Assembly (NCBI GenBank): GCA_937868095.1
Contig: CALMLO010000028.1
Span: 105,367 to 169,366 of the forward strand
DNA length: 64,000 nucleotides
Direction: 5' to 3'
DNA from: an uncultured Phycisphaerales bacterium
GTDB lineage: Bacteria > Planctomycetota > Phycisphaerae > Sedimentisphaerales > Anaerohalosphaeraceae
Below are positions 9,234-17,145 of this stretch, piece after piece; the stretch's first letter is position 1; each line of letters begins with the position of its first letter. A model generated the notes under the pieces. It was given only the letters and a program-made list of their open reading frames with translations. It searched no databases and was not told where the DNA came from. Position numbers and translations under genes: made by a program.

Positions 9234-9264
9234 AAAAAAACCGGATTCCAATCAATCCGGTTTT
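9234..9264 (-). terminator. Rho-independent terminator after fliS
   Basis: Perfect 11-bp stem AAAACCGGATT / AATCCGGTTTT with a 6-base loop. Read on the minus strand it ends in a run of seven T, 33 bases past the fliS stop. Confidence 0.85.
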
Positions 9265-9296
9265 CCAATAAAGAGATGCGAACTTAACAAAGATTG

Positions 9297-9653
9297 TCAG
9301 GAGCAGACTTTTCGCCATGCCGAGGCGAGGTCTTCGAGAATATGAATACTTTTGTCAAGCATTTCGATGTTGTTTTGGATGGCTGCCTGGCCGATATAGC
9401 GCCAGAGGAAATTATAGAGACTGCGAAGGTTTTGGGCCAGGGCGCCGCCCTCTTCGAGATTGAGAGACTGGTTCAATTCTAAAATAATATCACGTGCCTT
9501 GGCCAGGGCGGCGGTTTTTTGTGAATAATCACCGTTTTGGATGGCGATGCGGCCCTGGTGGAGAAAACGGATGGCTCCTTCGTAGAGCAGTACAACCACT
9601 CGCCCTTTGTTCTGGGTTGAGACGGCGGTTTCCAGATAGGTTTCGATGCTCAT
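9297..9653 (-). CDS. fliS: Flagellar export chaperone FliS
   Basis: FliS binds the C-terminus of newly made flagellin and keeps it unfolded until export. The 118-residue helical protein starts MSIETYLETAVSTQNKGRVVVLLYEGAIRFLHQ, the FliS N-terminal signature, and continues with YNFLWRYIGQAAIQNN near residue 80. I use the ATG at 9653, with GGGAG 8 bases upstream, not the longer frame to 9704. It lies directly downstream of flagellin, its client, and is followed by a strong terminator. A large hairpin separates it from the flagellin stop. Confidence 0.92.
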   Translation of the reverse strand: MSIETYLETAVSTQNKGRVVVLLYEGAIRFLHQGRIAIQNGDYSQKTAALAKARDIILELNQSLNLEEGGALAQNLRSLYNFLWRYIGQAAIQNNIEMLDKSIHILEDLASAWRKVCS

Positions 9654-9711
9654 TGGTTGACTCCCATCGTTTTTTGTTGTCAAGGATTTAGGTTTTTCCC
9701 CCAAGCAGTTC

Positions 9712-9767
9712 TACCATGCCGGCCGACAGGGTCCGGATCAAAACCCTGTCGGCCGCTCATCATGGTA
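9712..9767 (-). other. Large hairpin between flagellin and fliS
   Basis: Inverted repeat with a 12-bp perfect core GGCCGACAGGGT / ACCCTGTCGGCC (9721-9732 and 9743-9754) and a 10-base loop. After a small internal bulge a further 7 bp pair (TACCATG / CATGGTA). No T-run follows on the minus strand, so it looks like an mRNA 3'-stabilising or read-through-limiting element rather than a classic terminator. Confidence 0.7.
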
Positions 9768-9781
9768 AGAAGCTCCCATAT

Positions 9782-10609
9782 TTATCTCTGCAGCAGCGTC
9801 AAGGCCATTTGGGGCATGGTATTGGCCTGGGCCAGCATGGCTACGCCGGCTTGGGCTAAGACCTGATTGCGGGTCAGAGCAGCCATTTCTGTGGCGACAT
9901 CCACATCGGAGATTCGCGATTCCGCCGCCATCAGGTTTTCCGCCTGAATATTAAGCACTTCGTTGGTGCTTTCCAGCCGGTTCATCATATAGCCGAAACT
10001 GGCGCGGGCACTGTCTTTCCGCTGGATGGCTTCTGTCACCAGGGTCAAAGCAGCCTGCGCTTTGGTTCCATCAGCGCCGGCAATAGAAATTTTGGCACTG
10101 TCAGCAATGTCAAACAGTTTGGCCGGACGCACATCGACCGAGTTAACTTCGATGAAAGAATTGACGCCGAAATGAATGTTACTGGAGCCAGAGTTGTCGA
10201 GCATGTTAATGCTGTTGAAGTTTGTCGTTGTAGCGATCCGTTCGATTTCCGCCATCATCTGCTCAAATTCATTGTTCATGATGTTCCGCTGCTGTTCCGA
10301 GTAGGAACCCGTGGCTGCCTGTTCAGCCAGTTCTTTCATTCGGATCAGCACGGCGTCAATCGAGCCCATTGCTCCTTCCATCGTCTGGAGCATGCTGATG
10401 GCATCCATCGCATTGCGGGATCCTTGTTTGATGACGGCGATATCCGCCCGCATCAGTTCGCGGACGGCCAGGCCTGCCGCATCATCCTTGGAACTGTTGA
10501 TCCGCAGGCCGGACGAAAGGCGCTCGACGGATTTCGCTAATGCGTCGTAACTTCGGCCCAGATGTCTTGCCGCGCTTTCCGCCATTAGGTTGTTTTTAAT
10601 TGCTAACAT
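9782..10609 (-). CDS. fliC: Flagellin (short form, D0/D1 only)
   Basis: Filament subunit of the flagellum. The N-terminal coiled coil includes AKSVERLSSGLRINSSKDDAAG and the C-terminal helix ends ARNQVLAQAGVAMLAQAN-type sequence and LTLLQR, both strongly conserved flagellin ends. At 275 residues almost no variable D2/D3 domain is present; only about 50 residues (roughly 150-200) link the two conserved ends. The ATG at 10609 has AAGGAG about 7-10 bases upstream. A sigma-28 promoter lies about 80 bases upstream and fliS follows. Confidence 0.95.
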   Translation of the reverse strand: MLAIKNNLMAESAARHLGRSYDALAKSVERLSSGLRINSSKDDAAGLAVRELMRADIAVIKQGSRNAMDAISMLQTMEGAMGSIDAVLIRMKELAEQAATGSYSEQQRNIMNNEFEQMMAEIERIATTTNFNSINMLDNSGSSNIHFGVNSFIEVNSVDVRPAKLFDIADSAKISIAGADGTKAQAALTLVTEAIQRKDSARASFGYMMNRLESTNEVLNIQAENLMAAESRISDVDVATEMAALTRNQVLAQAGVAMLAQANTMPQMALTLLQR

Positions 10610-10689
10610 AGGTACTTCTCCTTACCAGATTGAGTTGTGCTCTGACAATCTCCTATAAAGAGTTCATTTTTTTATTTACGACAAAGGTA

Positions 10690-10716
10690 TTATCGGAAAC
10701 TTTTTGCTCTTCTTTA
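10690..10716 (-). promoter_or_regulatory. Sigma-28 (FliA) promoter of flagellin
   Basis: Minus-strand TAAA (10716-10713), 15-base spacer and TCCGATAA (10697-10690), matching the FliA consensus TAAA-N15-GCCGATAA at 11 of 12 positions. It is correctly placed upstream of flagellin with a leader of about 75 bases. Confidence 0.85.
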
Positions 10717-10889
10717 GACCTATAATGTAGGTTCCGAAAAAAACTTTCATTTTGAGGAAGAAAAGCGGCAGGAAATATTTTTATCGGACGAACGGGCTCA
10801 GGAGAGAGAAGGAGAGAAAAATTTTATCCATCAAACTATGGACCAACCCGGTCGGGTCTTTCGAGCGAATAAAAGGGATTTGGGAGGGT

Positions 10890-11174
10890 TTACAAGCCGA
10901 AGCGAAGCAGGGCTTCGGCGGCCTCTCGTGCGGCTTGCGGACTGTCCAGCAAGCCCTTTTCGAGGGCATTTCGAGCTTCGAGAACGGCCTGGGAACCAGA
11001 TGATTCTGTTTGCAGGGCTTCTTGCAGAAACCGCTGGTAATCTGCGCCAAGTTCAACGCGAACGGAGGAGCCGCCAGCCGCAGATTCGCTCTTTTCGGAG
11101 GGACCGCTTTTCCGCTCTGGATACGGCTGAACCGGCTGGCTCGAATCAAGTTGGACTGGATTTATAGGTATCAT
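10890..11174 (-). CDS. flgM: FlgM-like anti-sigma-28 factor (probable)
   Basis: FlgM binds sigma-28 until the hook is complete and is then exported. The 94-residue product has a disordered, Ser/Pro-rich N-terminus and a C-terminal half reading VRVELGADYQRFLQEAL...LEARNALEKGLLDSPQAAREAAEALL. This follows the FlgM C-terminal pattern (two helices with an IxxAIExG...DxxxIAxKLL-like core). The call rests on that weak similarity plus position between fliK and flagellin and its own sigma-28 promoter. I use the ATG at 11174; the frame also has a GTG at 11177. The promoter leaves only a few bases before the start, so the mRNA would be leaderless. Confidence 0.62.
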   Translation of the reverse strand: MIPINPVQLDSSQPVQPYPERKSGPSEKSESAAGGSSVRVELGADYQRFLQEALQTESSGSQAVLEARNALEKGLLDSPQAAREAAEALLRFGL

Positions 11175-11183
11175 CACGTTTTA

Positions 11184-11210
11184 TTGTCGGAACGATTTTG
11201 AAAAACTTTA
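11184..11210 (-). promoter_or_regulatory. Sigma-28 promoter of the FlgM-like gene
   Basis: Minus-strand TAAAGTTT (11210-11203) and TCCGACAA (11191-11184); TAAA and the -10 box are separated by exactly 15 bases, as at flagellin. The -35 half matches the extended consensus fully and the -10 half at 6 of 8. It ends 9 bases before the ATG. Confidence 0.7.
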
Positions 11211-11266
11211 CAGAAAAATAGAAAAAAAGTTAAAGTATCGTTCTGAATTGACGATAATATCCCTTT

Positions 11267-12811
11267 TTAGATAAACAGATTCAGAAGTTTCGACTCCGGA
11301 TGGGATTGATAAGTTCTTTTTGTTTCCTCACTTAGCATTTTTTCTTCCATGGGTTCCTCTTGAGGAGACGCTGTGCCTGTCCCTCCGGAACGATGCTGTC
11401 GGCCTTCAGACATTTCGTATCGTAATGCCCAGTCTCCCGCGTTTTCAGGGCTGAACTGCCGCTGCTGCTGGTCTTGATTGGGCATTTGGCTGATGTCGAT
11501 TTTGCGGACTTGAATGCCCTGGCTGTCGAGGGAGGCGATGATATTCGGCAGGGCCTTTTCAATTTCCTGTCGGGTTTCCGGCTTTTGTACCTCCAAGACC
11601 CCGGATATTTCCTCTCCGATTTTATCAAGTTGGATTCTGACCGCCCCCAGGCCCGCCGGAGCCAGAGTTATCTGAATAGTCTGAATATCATTTTGAACGG
11701 CATTTTGAAGGTTCCGCAACACCTGCTGAGAAGCGGAAAGCGGGGGGTTCAGATCTGAAGATGTCCCGGTTTCTTTGATTGGGGTGCTTCTGGACGAGAT
11801 GGTCGAGCGAGTCGAAACAGAATTTGCATTTGTTTCCGGGCTCGACTGCGGTCGGGCTGTTTCTGCGATCGAATCGAATGAATCCGACGTGCTGACGTTC
11901 TTTTTTCCGAAAGATGGCTCGGAAAGACTTGCCGAAATTGTAGAACTTTTTGTTTTCTTTTGTTTTGTGTCCAATTCTTCGGTTGTCATGGCAGGTTCGG
12001 AGGTTTCCAATGGGGTTTTGGAAGCGGCGGGGGGCTGAGTGAAAGTGATTTTGGGAGTAATTGGGTCTGGTTCCGGATGAGGGGAGCCGGCTGAAGGGCG
12101 ATTTTCCATAACAGCAGGCGGGACAGGGCTTTCTGCTGCCTTGGGCCGCTGGGTTTCTTTGGTGTTTTTTGAGGGATTGTCGAGTTCAGATACTGGCTTT
12201 TTACGGTTGGCAGCGATTTCGGCGGAATGAAAAGGTGTGTCGGCCTGCTCGACATTTTTTGCAGGTATAGGAGCATTTTTTGCAGGTACCTCGGCAGCCG
12301 CCGAAGACCTGGAAGATGCGGAGATATCCGATGCAGATTGCTTTGATAAGAGAGGTGTTTTTCCCGGGCCGCTGCCGATTTTGGGCAGGATGGGTGATTC
12401 AGACGATTGGGTTTCCGCTTCCTGCGTTCCCTGGAGAGAAGGGTCTGTTTTTGGAGGTGTATTTATAAGAACAACATCAACAACGGCTTGCGCAAGAAGT
12501 ACCTCGGCCGGCACTGTGGTCTGTTCTTCTTGCTTGTCTCCCGAAGGCCGCTGTTCGCCGTCCGATTGTTTTGTTTGTTCTTTCTTTATCTTGTCGTTTA
12601 GGACGGTTAAGAAAGGATCGGTCTTTTTTTCTTCGCCGGAGGTTTGTGAAGCGGCTGTTTTCTGGGTGTCCGCGGCCGCCTCATTGTCAATATCTTGTGG
12701 TTGACAAGTGTCTTTACCGCTATCCCTTGATAGTGTTTCCGTTCTGGCTGGACGAGCGACCGCCTCCGCCATCCCTGTGAATATCTTTGCAATGCCGGCT
12801 GCCTGGGTCAT
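11267..12811 (-). CDS. fliK: Flagellar hook-length control protein FliK
   Basis: FliK measures hook length and switches the export apparatus to filament substrates. The 514-residue protein has a long low-complexity, Ser/Pro/Lys/Glu-rich region (about 20-350), as expected for the extended ruler part. A compact C-terminal domain (about 360-450) contains IQITLAPAGLGAVRIQLDKIGEEISG, ETRQEIEKALPNIIASL and GIQVRKIDIS, the Flg_hook/FliK_C pattern (LxPxxLGxVxVxL, then LxxxLPxLxxxLxxQG). A sigma-54 promoter lies 46 bases upstream; AGGAG precedes the ATG. Flanking flagellar genes support the call. Confidence 0.88.
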   Translation of the reverse strand: MTQAAGIAKIFTGMAEAVARPARTETLSRDSGKDTCQPQDIDNEAAADTQKTAASQTSGEEKKTDPFLTVLNDKIKKEQTKQSDGEQRPSGDKQEEQTTVPAEVLLAQAVVDVVLINTPPKTDPSLQGTQEAETQSSESPILPKIGSGPGKTPLLSKQSASDISASSRSSAAAEVPAKNAPIPAKNVEQADTPFHSAEIAANRKKPVSELDNPSKNTKETQRPKAAESPVPPAVMENRPSAGSPHPEPDPITPKITFTQPPAASKTPLETSEPAMTTEELDTKQKKTKSSTISASLSEPSFGKKNVSTSDSFDSIAETARPQSSPETNANSVSTRSTISSRSTPIKETGTSSDLNPPLSASQQVLRNLQNAVQNDIQTIQITLAPAGLGAVRIQLDKIGEEISGVLEVQKPETRQEIEKALPNIIASLDSQGIQVRKIDISQMPNQDQQQRQFSPENAGDWALRYEMSEGRQHRSGGTGTASPQEEPMEEKMLSEETKRTYQSHPESKLLNLFI

Positions 12812-12856
12812 AACTGCAAGTTCTCCTGTCTTTAAAATAACGAACGGCAGAAAAGG

Positions 12857-12873
12857 TGCAATTTATGTGCCAA
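12857..12873 (-). promoter_or_regulatory. Sigma-54 promoter of fliK
   Basis: Minus-strand TTGGCAC-N5-TTGCA (12873 down to 12857): the -24 GG and -12 GC have the invariant spacing and every consensus base of TGGCAC-N5-TTGCA is matched. About 45 bases upstream of the fliK ATG. Confidence 0.8.
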
Positions 12874-12897
12874 AACAGGAACGAGGAAGGCGATAAA

Positions 12898-12917
12898 TTG
12901 TAATCTATTGTAATCTA
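12898..12917 (+). repeat. Tandem decamer TTGTAATCTA x2 in the fliK/dehydrogenase divergent region
   Basis: Two perfect adjacent copies of TTGTAATCTA. They lie 25-45 bases upstream of the sigma-54 box and on the upstream side of the divergent dehydrogenase gene. One helical turn apart, they could bind a regulator; no evidence beyond sequence. Confidence 0.5.
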
Positions 12918-12991
12918 TGGAGATAAGAACAAGGCCCTGGGAATCCTGTTTCAGCAGTATCTTAAGAAATGGAGCAATTTTTTCCCATGGT

Positions 12992-13006
12992 GTGAAAAAT
13001 TTTCAC
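12992..13006 (+). promoter_or_regulatory. Palindrome GTGAAAAATTTTCAC, possible operator
   Basis: A perfect 7+1+7 inverted repeat about 90 bases before the dehydrogenase start codon, in the divergent intergenic region. It looks like a dimeric-repressor site; the regulator is unknown. Confidence 0.4.
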
Positions 13007-13096
13007 TTGGGGGCTTGAGCATTTTTCTTTGTCCGCTTGCTCAGGCATTTGCAAAAGAGGACTGAACGAGTATTCTTACAGCCAATAGGAATCCCG

Positions 13097-15997
13097 ATGG
13101 GGGTTCGAGATTTTCATGCGGAGACGGACTTGAAGAAAAAACCGGAAGAAATCGGTGCTGAACTGGCAGGCCTTTTAAAAGGGGATGTCCATGCTGATAT
13201 TTTTAATCGGGTTGCCTTCAGTACCGATGCGAGCATTTATCAGATTTTTCCTCAGTGTGTCGCGGCGGTGCGGGACGAAGACGATATTCGGCGTGTGATT
13301 GTCTATGCGCGGGAGCATGGTTTGTCTGCTGCGGCTCGGGGGGCCGGCAGCGGCGTGGCGGGAGAATCGCTGACAGACGGGATTGTGATTGATATCCGCC
13401 GGTATATGGATCGCATTCTGCATACGAGCGAGGATGGCTCGCTGGTAACGGTACAGCCGGGGGTGGTGCTGGATGATTTGAACAGGCATTTGGCCTCCTA
13501 TGGGCGGATGATAGGGCCGGATCCTTCCAGTTCCAACCGCGCGGCGGCAGGAGGATGTACCGCGAATAATGCGACGGGTGCTCATTCGCTTGTTTACGGC
13601 TATTTTGATCGATATGTGGAGCGGGTGCGGGCGGTGCTGCCGACAGGGACGATTGCTGAGTTTGTCAATGGCGTGCAGCCGGCTGAGGGGGGAGGGACGG
13701 AGCAGAAGATTGCCTGGCAATGTGCTGCGCTGCTGGCAGGCAAAGAGGCGATTATCCAGGCGGCTCAACCGAAAACCTCACGGAATCGCAGCGGCTATCG
13801 AATTGACGGGCTTGTTCGGGATGGCAAGGCAGACCTGGCTCGGCTGATGGCCGGCTCGGAGGGGACGCTGGCGGTTTTTACGGAGATAACCCTGCGGACG
13901 GTGCCTGTACCGGCCTGTACAGGGGTGGTGCATCTTGAATTTGCTTCTTTTGAAACGATGGCTCGGGCGATTCCTTTTCTTGCGGCCTGCCAGCCGGCGG
14001 CCTGCGAATTGATGGACCAGACCCTGATGACGATGGCCCGTCAGGCCTATCCGAAATATCGCGATGTGCTGCCGGAAGGATGCACGGCCAGTCTGCTGGT
14101 GGAGATGACCGGCTCGAATCAGGAGGAGGTGATCTGGAAACTGGAGCGGGCTCGGCAGGCGACGGCGGATTTGGCTGTTCGGGCGGAGAACGTACTTGAT
14201 GTCCAAAAGCAGCAGCGGCTCTGGAAGGCCCGAAAAGATGCCGTCCCGCTGCTGAATCGCCAAAAGGGGGCTGCTCATCCGATCCCCTTTATTGAAGATG
14301 CAGCCGTGGACCCTGCGTGTTTGGATAAGTATATTGCGGGGCTGGAAGCAATCAGTCGAAAGTACGGCGTTGCAATGGCCTATTACGGCCATGCCGGCGA
14401 TGGCGAGCTGCATGTCCGTCCCTATATCGACTTATCGAAAGAAGAGGGCGCTCGGCAGATGCGGGCGATGGCGGAGGAGGTTTTTGAACTGGTTTGGTCG
14501 CTGGGCGGCTCTATCAGCGGCGAGCATGCGGACGGACTGGTGCGGGCGGCCTTCGTTCGGAGGCAGTATGGCGATGCCTATTATGAACTGCTGAAAGGGA
14601 TTAAGCGGATTTTTGACCCGGAAGGGCTTTTGAATCCGGGCAAGGTGCTTCAGGATGACCCGGAGGTGATGGTTCGGCATTTGCGTCTGCCGGGCGGCGG
14701 ATTTGGGGAAGGAGAGCCAGCTTTGCTGCTGGGGCCGGAGGAGTTTCGTTTTGAGGCCGAGCAGTGCAATGGATGCGGGGTGTGTCTGGCGAGGACCGAG
14801 GGAGTTCGGATGTGTCCGGTGTTTCGTGCGATGAACGAGGAGTTGGCCGGCAGCCGGGCGAAGGCCAATCTGCTCAGGTCAGCGGCACACCTGCCGGCTG
14901 AAGTGGGAGAATATGACCTTGAGGGACTGCGGCGGACGTTGTCGCTCTGTCTGAACTGCAAGATGTGTTCGGTGCAGTGTCCGGCAGGCGTGGATGTGTC
15001 CAAACTGATTATTGAGGCGAGGGCTCAGATTGTCCGAAAGAGCGGCTTGCCGGTTGAGGAATGGCTGCTGTCGTACAATCGTTATCTGAGTGCGTTGGGC
15101 AGTGCGTTTGCTCCGCTGAGCAATTGGGTCCTGGGTTTGCCGATTTTCCGCCGGCTGCTTGAAAAGACGGTTGGCCTGGACTGTCATCGTCCGTTTCCGA
15201 GATTTGAACGCGGCAGTTTTGTCCGAAAGGCCCGGCGTTTTCAGCGGCAGAGACCCGTGGAGAGCGGTTTGGAAAAAGCGGCGTATTTTGCGGATAGTTT
15301 TGCCAACTGGAATGACCATTCACTCGGTTTTGCGGTGGTTGGGTTTCTGGAAAAAATGGGGGTGCAGGTTGCTGTTCCGCGGCAGCGGCCGGTGCCGGCG
15401 GCGGCGTATGTGTACGGCAATCTTCGAGCTGCCCGCCGGGATGCGGAGTATAACCTGCGGCAGTTGGCCCCGCTGGTTCGAGACGGCTGGAAGGTGGTTT
15501 GTTCAGAGCCGACGGCGGCTCTGTGTCTGAAGGAGGAGATGCGCTATCTGGCGGATTCGCCGGAGGCCCGCTTGGTGTCGGAACATACCTTGGAACTGAT
15601 GGCTTATGTGCGGCAGCTCCTTGAGCAAAGGGGCTGGAGGGGATTGCGTCTGAGAGATGAGTGCAGAAAGATTCGGTATGCTTATCATGCCCCGTGTCAT
15701 TTGCAGGCACTGCGGCAGGAGTCTTCTACACCCGACCTGCTGGAACGGCTGGGGCTGAAGACGATTTCTCTCAACAGCGGCTGCTGCGGGCTGGCGGGCA
15801 CTGCGGGAATGCAGGCCAAACACCATTCGCTGGCGGAGGCCGTGGGTGAAGTTTTAAAGAAGAAGATTGCAGCGGTTAATCCGGACATTGTCTTGACGGA
15901 ATGTTCGGCCTGCGCGATGCAGATTGAGCATTTAACCGGCCGGCAAACCCTTCATCCCATCAAGGTGCTTTGGGAGTTTGCCCGGACGGATTCGTGA
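13097..15997 (+). CDS. D-lactate/glycolate dehydrogenase-type FAD-binding and Fe-S fusion protein
   Basis: 966 residues from the ATG at 13097 (AGGA 6 bases upstream; a TTG at 13037 would add 20). Residues about 45-500 form an FAD-binding PCMH/VAO-type oxidase unit, with AAARGAGSGVAGES and QPGVVLDDLNRHL, like GlcD/Dld. Residues 557-630 carry two cluster motifs, CNGCGVCLARTEGVRMCP and CLNCKMCSVQCP (C618 on), for two 4Fe-4S centres. The C-terminal part has the CCG-type motif NSGCCGLAGT (Cys896-Cys897) plus CSACAMQ, as in GlcF/LldE/HdrB. This GlcD-GlcF fusion layout is that of quinone-linked 2-hydroxyacid dehydrogenases. D-lactate is the likely substrate; glycolate or 2-hydroxyglutarate cannot be excluded. 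Confidence 0.85.
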   Translation: MGVRDFHAETDLKKKPEEIGAELAGLLKGDVHADIFNRVAFSTDASIYQIFPQCVAAVRDEDDIRRVIVYAREHGLSAAARGAGSGVAGESLTDGIVIDIRRYMDRILHTSEDGSLVTVQPGVVLDDLNRHLASYGRMIGPDPSSSNRAAAGGCTANNATGAHSLVYGYFDRYVERVRAVLPTGTIAEFVNGVQPAEGGGTEQKIAWQCAALLAGKEAIIQAAQPKTSRNRSGYRIDGLVRDGKADLARLMAGSEGTLAVFTEITLRTVPVPACTGVVHLEFASFETMARAIPFLAACQPAACELMDQTLMTMARQAYPKYRDVLPEGCTASLLVEMTGSNQEEVIWKLERARQATADLAVRAENVLDVQKQQRLWKARKDAVPLLNRQKGAAHPIPFIEDAAVDPACLDKYIAGLEAISRKYGVAMAYYGHAGDGELHVRPYIDLSKEEGARQMRAMAEEVFELVWSLGGSISGEHADGLVRAAFVRRQYGDAYYELLKGIKRIFDPEGLLNPGKVLQDDPEVMVRHLRLPGGGFGEGEPALLLGPEEFRFEAEQCNGCGVCLARTEGVRMCPVFRAMNEELAGSRAKANLLRSAAHLPAEVGEYDLEGLRRTLSLCLNCKMCSVQCPAGVDVSKLIIEARAQIVRKSGLPVEEWLLSYNRYLSALGSAFAPLSNWVLGLPIFRRLLEKTVGLDCHRPFPRFERGSFVRKARRFQRQRPVESGLEKAAYFADSFANWNDHSLGFAVVGFLEKMGVQVAVPRQRPVPAAAYVYGNLRAARRDAEYNLRQLAPLVRDGWKVVCSEPTAALCLKEEMRYLADSPEARLVSEHTLELMAYVRQLLEQRGWRGLRLRDECRKIRYAYHAPCHLQALRQESSTPDLLERLGLKTISLNSGCCGLAGTAGMQAKHHSLAEAVGEVLKKKIAAVNPDIVLTECSACAMQIEHLTGRQTLHPIKVLWEFARTDS

Positions 15998-16085
15998 GAG
16001 CGATGCGGAAATTCCCGATTGCATTCTCCGGAAAATTCCCTACAATAAACTGCGTTCGAATGAAACCCTGGAAAGCGGCGGGATT

Positions 16086-17120
16086 ATGTACCAGCATGAA
16101 GAAGAGTACAAACGGGCGGTGCTGTGGGAGGCAGGGCCGGATGGGAGCGTTCAGTGTCAATTGTGTGCGTGGCGATGCCGGATTGCTTCAGGGCAGACAG
16201 GCCGCTGTCGGGTACGGAAAAACATTGGAGGAGTGCTTGTTTCCCTCAACTACGGCAAACTTTGTGCGGCCAATCCGGACCCGATAGAAAAAAAGCCGCT
16301 GTTTCATTTTCAGCCGGGCTCGAGGAGTTTCTCCATTGCGGCGCCCGGATGCAATTTCCAGTGTGTGTTCTGTCAGAACTGGCAAATCAGCCAGATGCCG
16401 TACTCGGATGCCATTGAAGGGGCCTTTTATTCCCCTAAGGCGATTGTGGATGCGGCTGTACGAAGCCGCTGCTCCAGTGTTGCTTATACCTATACCGAGC
16501 CGACCATTTTTATGGAATTGTGTGCCGACACCGCTCAGCTGACCAAGCAGATGGGACTGGCCAATGTGTTTGTGAGCAACGGTTATTTGAGTCGGGAGGC
16601 GATTGAGTTTGTCCGTCCGTGGCTGGATGGAATCAATATTGACCTGAAGGCCTTTCGCGAGGAGTTCTATCGTACGTTGTGCAAGGCGCGGCTGGAACCG
16701 GTTAAGGAGACGATTCGGACGATTGCTCATCAGACGGAGATTTGGATGGAGATTACAACGCTGGTAGTCCCGGGCTGGAATGATTCGGAAGATGAATTGA
16801 AAGCGATTGCCGATTTTATCGCGGAAGAGGCGTCTGTTGATGTTCCGTGGCATATAAGCCGTTTTTATCCGCAGTATCAAATGGAGGATATTCCTCCCAC
16901 CCCGCCGAAGACGCTGGAGCGGGCTTATGAAATTGGCCGTCAGGCAGGTCTGCGGTATGTGTACATCGGCAATCTGCCCGGGGTTCGTGCGGAATCGACA
17001 TACTGCTATAACTGCGGAGCACTGCTGATTGAGCGAGAGGGCTATACGGTAAAAAGCAATGTGATTGAAGACGGCGCCTGCCCGCGATGCGGGGCTGTGA
17101 TTGCCGGTTTTGGATTGTAA
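16086..17120 (+). CDS. AmrS-like radical SAM protein (AmmeMemoRadiSam family)
   Basis: 344 residues. The radical SAM cluster motif is CNFQCVFCQNW (Cys89, Cys93, Cys96) preceded by SIAAPG, and an N-terminal CQLCAWRCRIASGQTGRCRVR cysteine-rich stretch is typical of the AmmeMemoRadiSam and PflA-like group. The C-terminus has a CYNCG...CPRCG zinc ribbon. Known family members usually sit beside Memo and AMMECR1 genes; none is nearby. The start at 16086 avoids overlap with the preceding gene (stop at 15997) and begins MYQHEEEYKRAVLWE; the frame is open back to 15978. The reaction of this family is not established. Confidence 0.85.
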   Translation: MYQHEEEYKRAVLWEAGPDGSVQCQLCAWRCRIASGQTGRCRVRKNIGGVLVSLNYGKLCAANPDPIEKKPLFHFQPGSRSFSIAAPGCNFQCVFCQNWQISQMPYSDAIEGAFYSPKAIVDAAVRSRCSSVAYTYTEPTIFMELCADTAQLTKQMGLANVFVSNGYLSREAIEFVRPWLDGINIDLKAFREEFYRTLCKARLEPVKETIRTIAHQTEIWMEITTLVVPGWNDSEDELKAIADFIAEEASVDVPWHISRFYPQYQMEDIPPTPPKTLERAYEIGRQAGLRYVYIGNLPGVRAESTYCYNCGALLIEREGYTVKSNVIEDGACPRCGAVIAGFGL

Positions 17121-17145
17121 ATTATTCTTCGAAGGCGTCCGGTTT

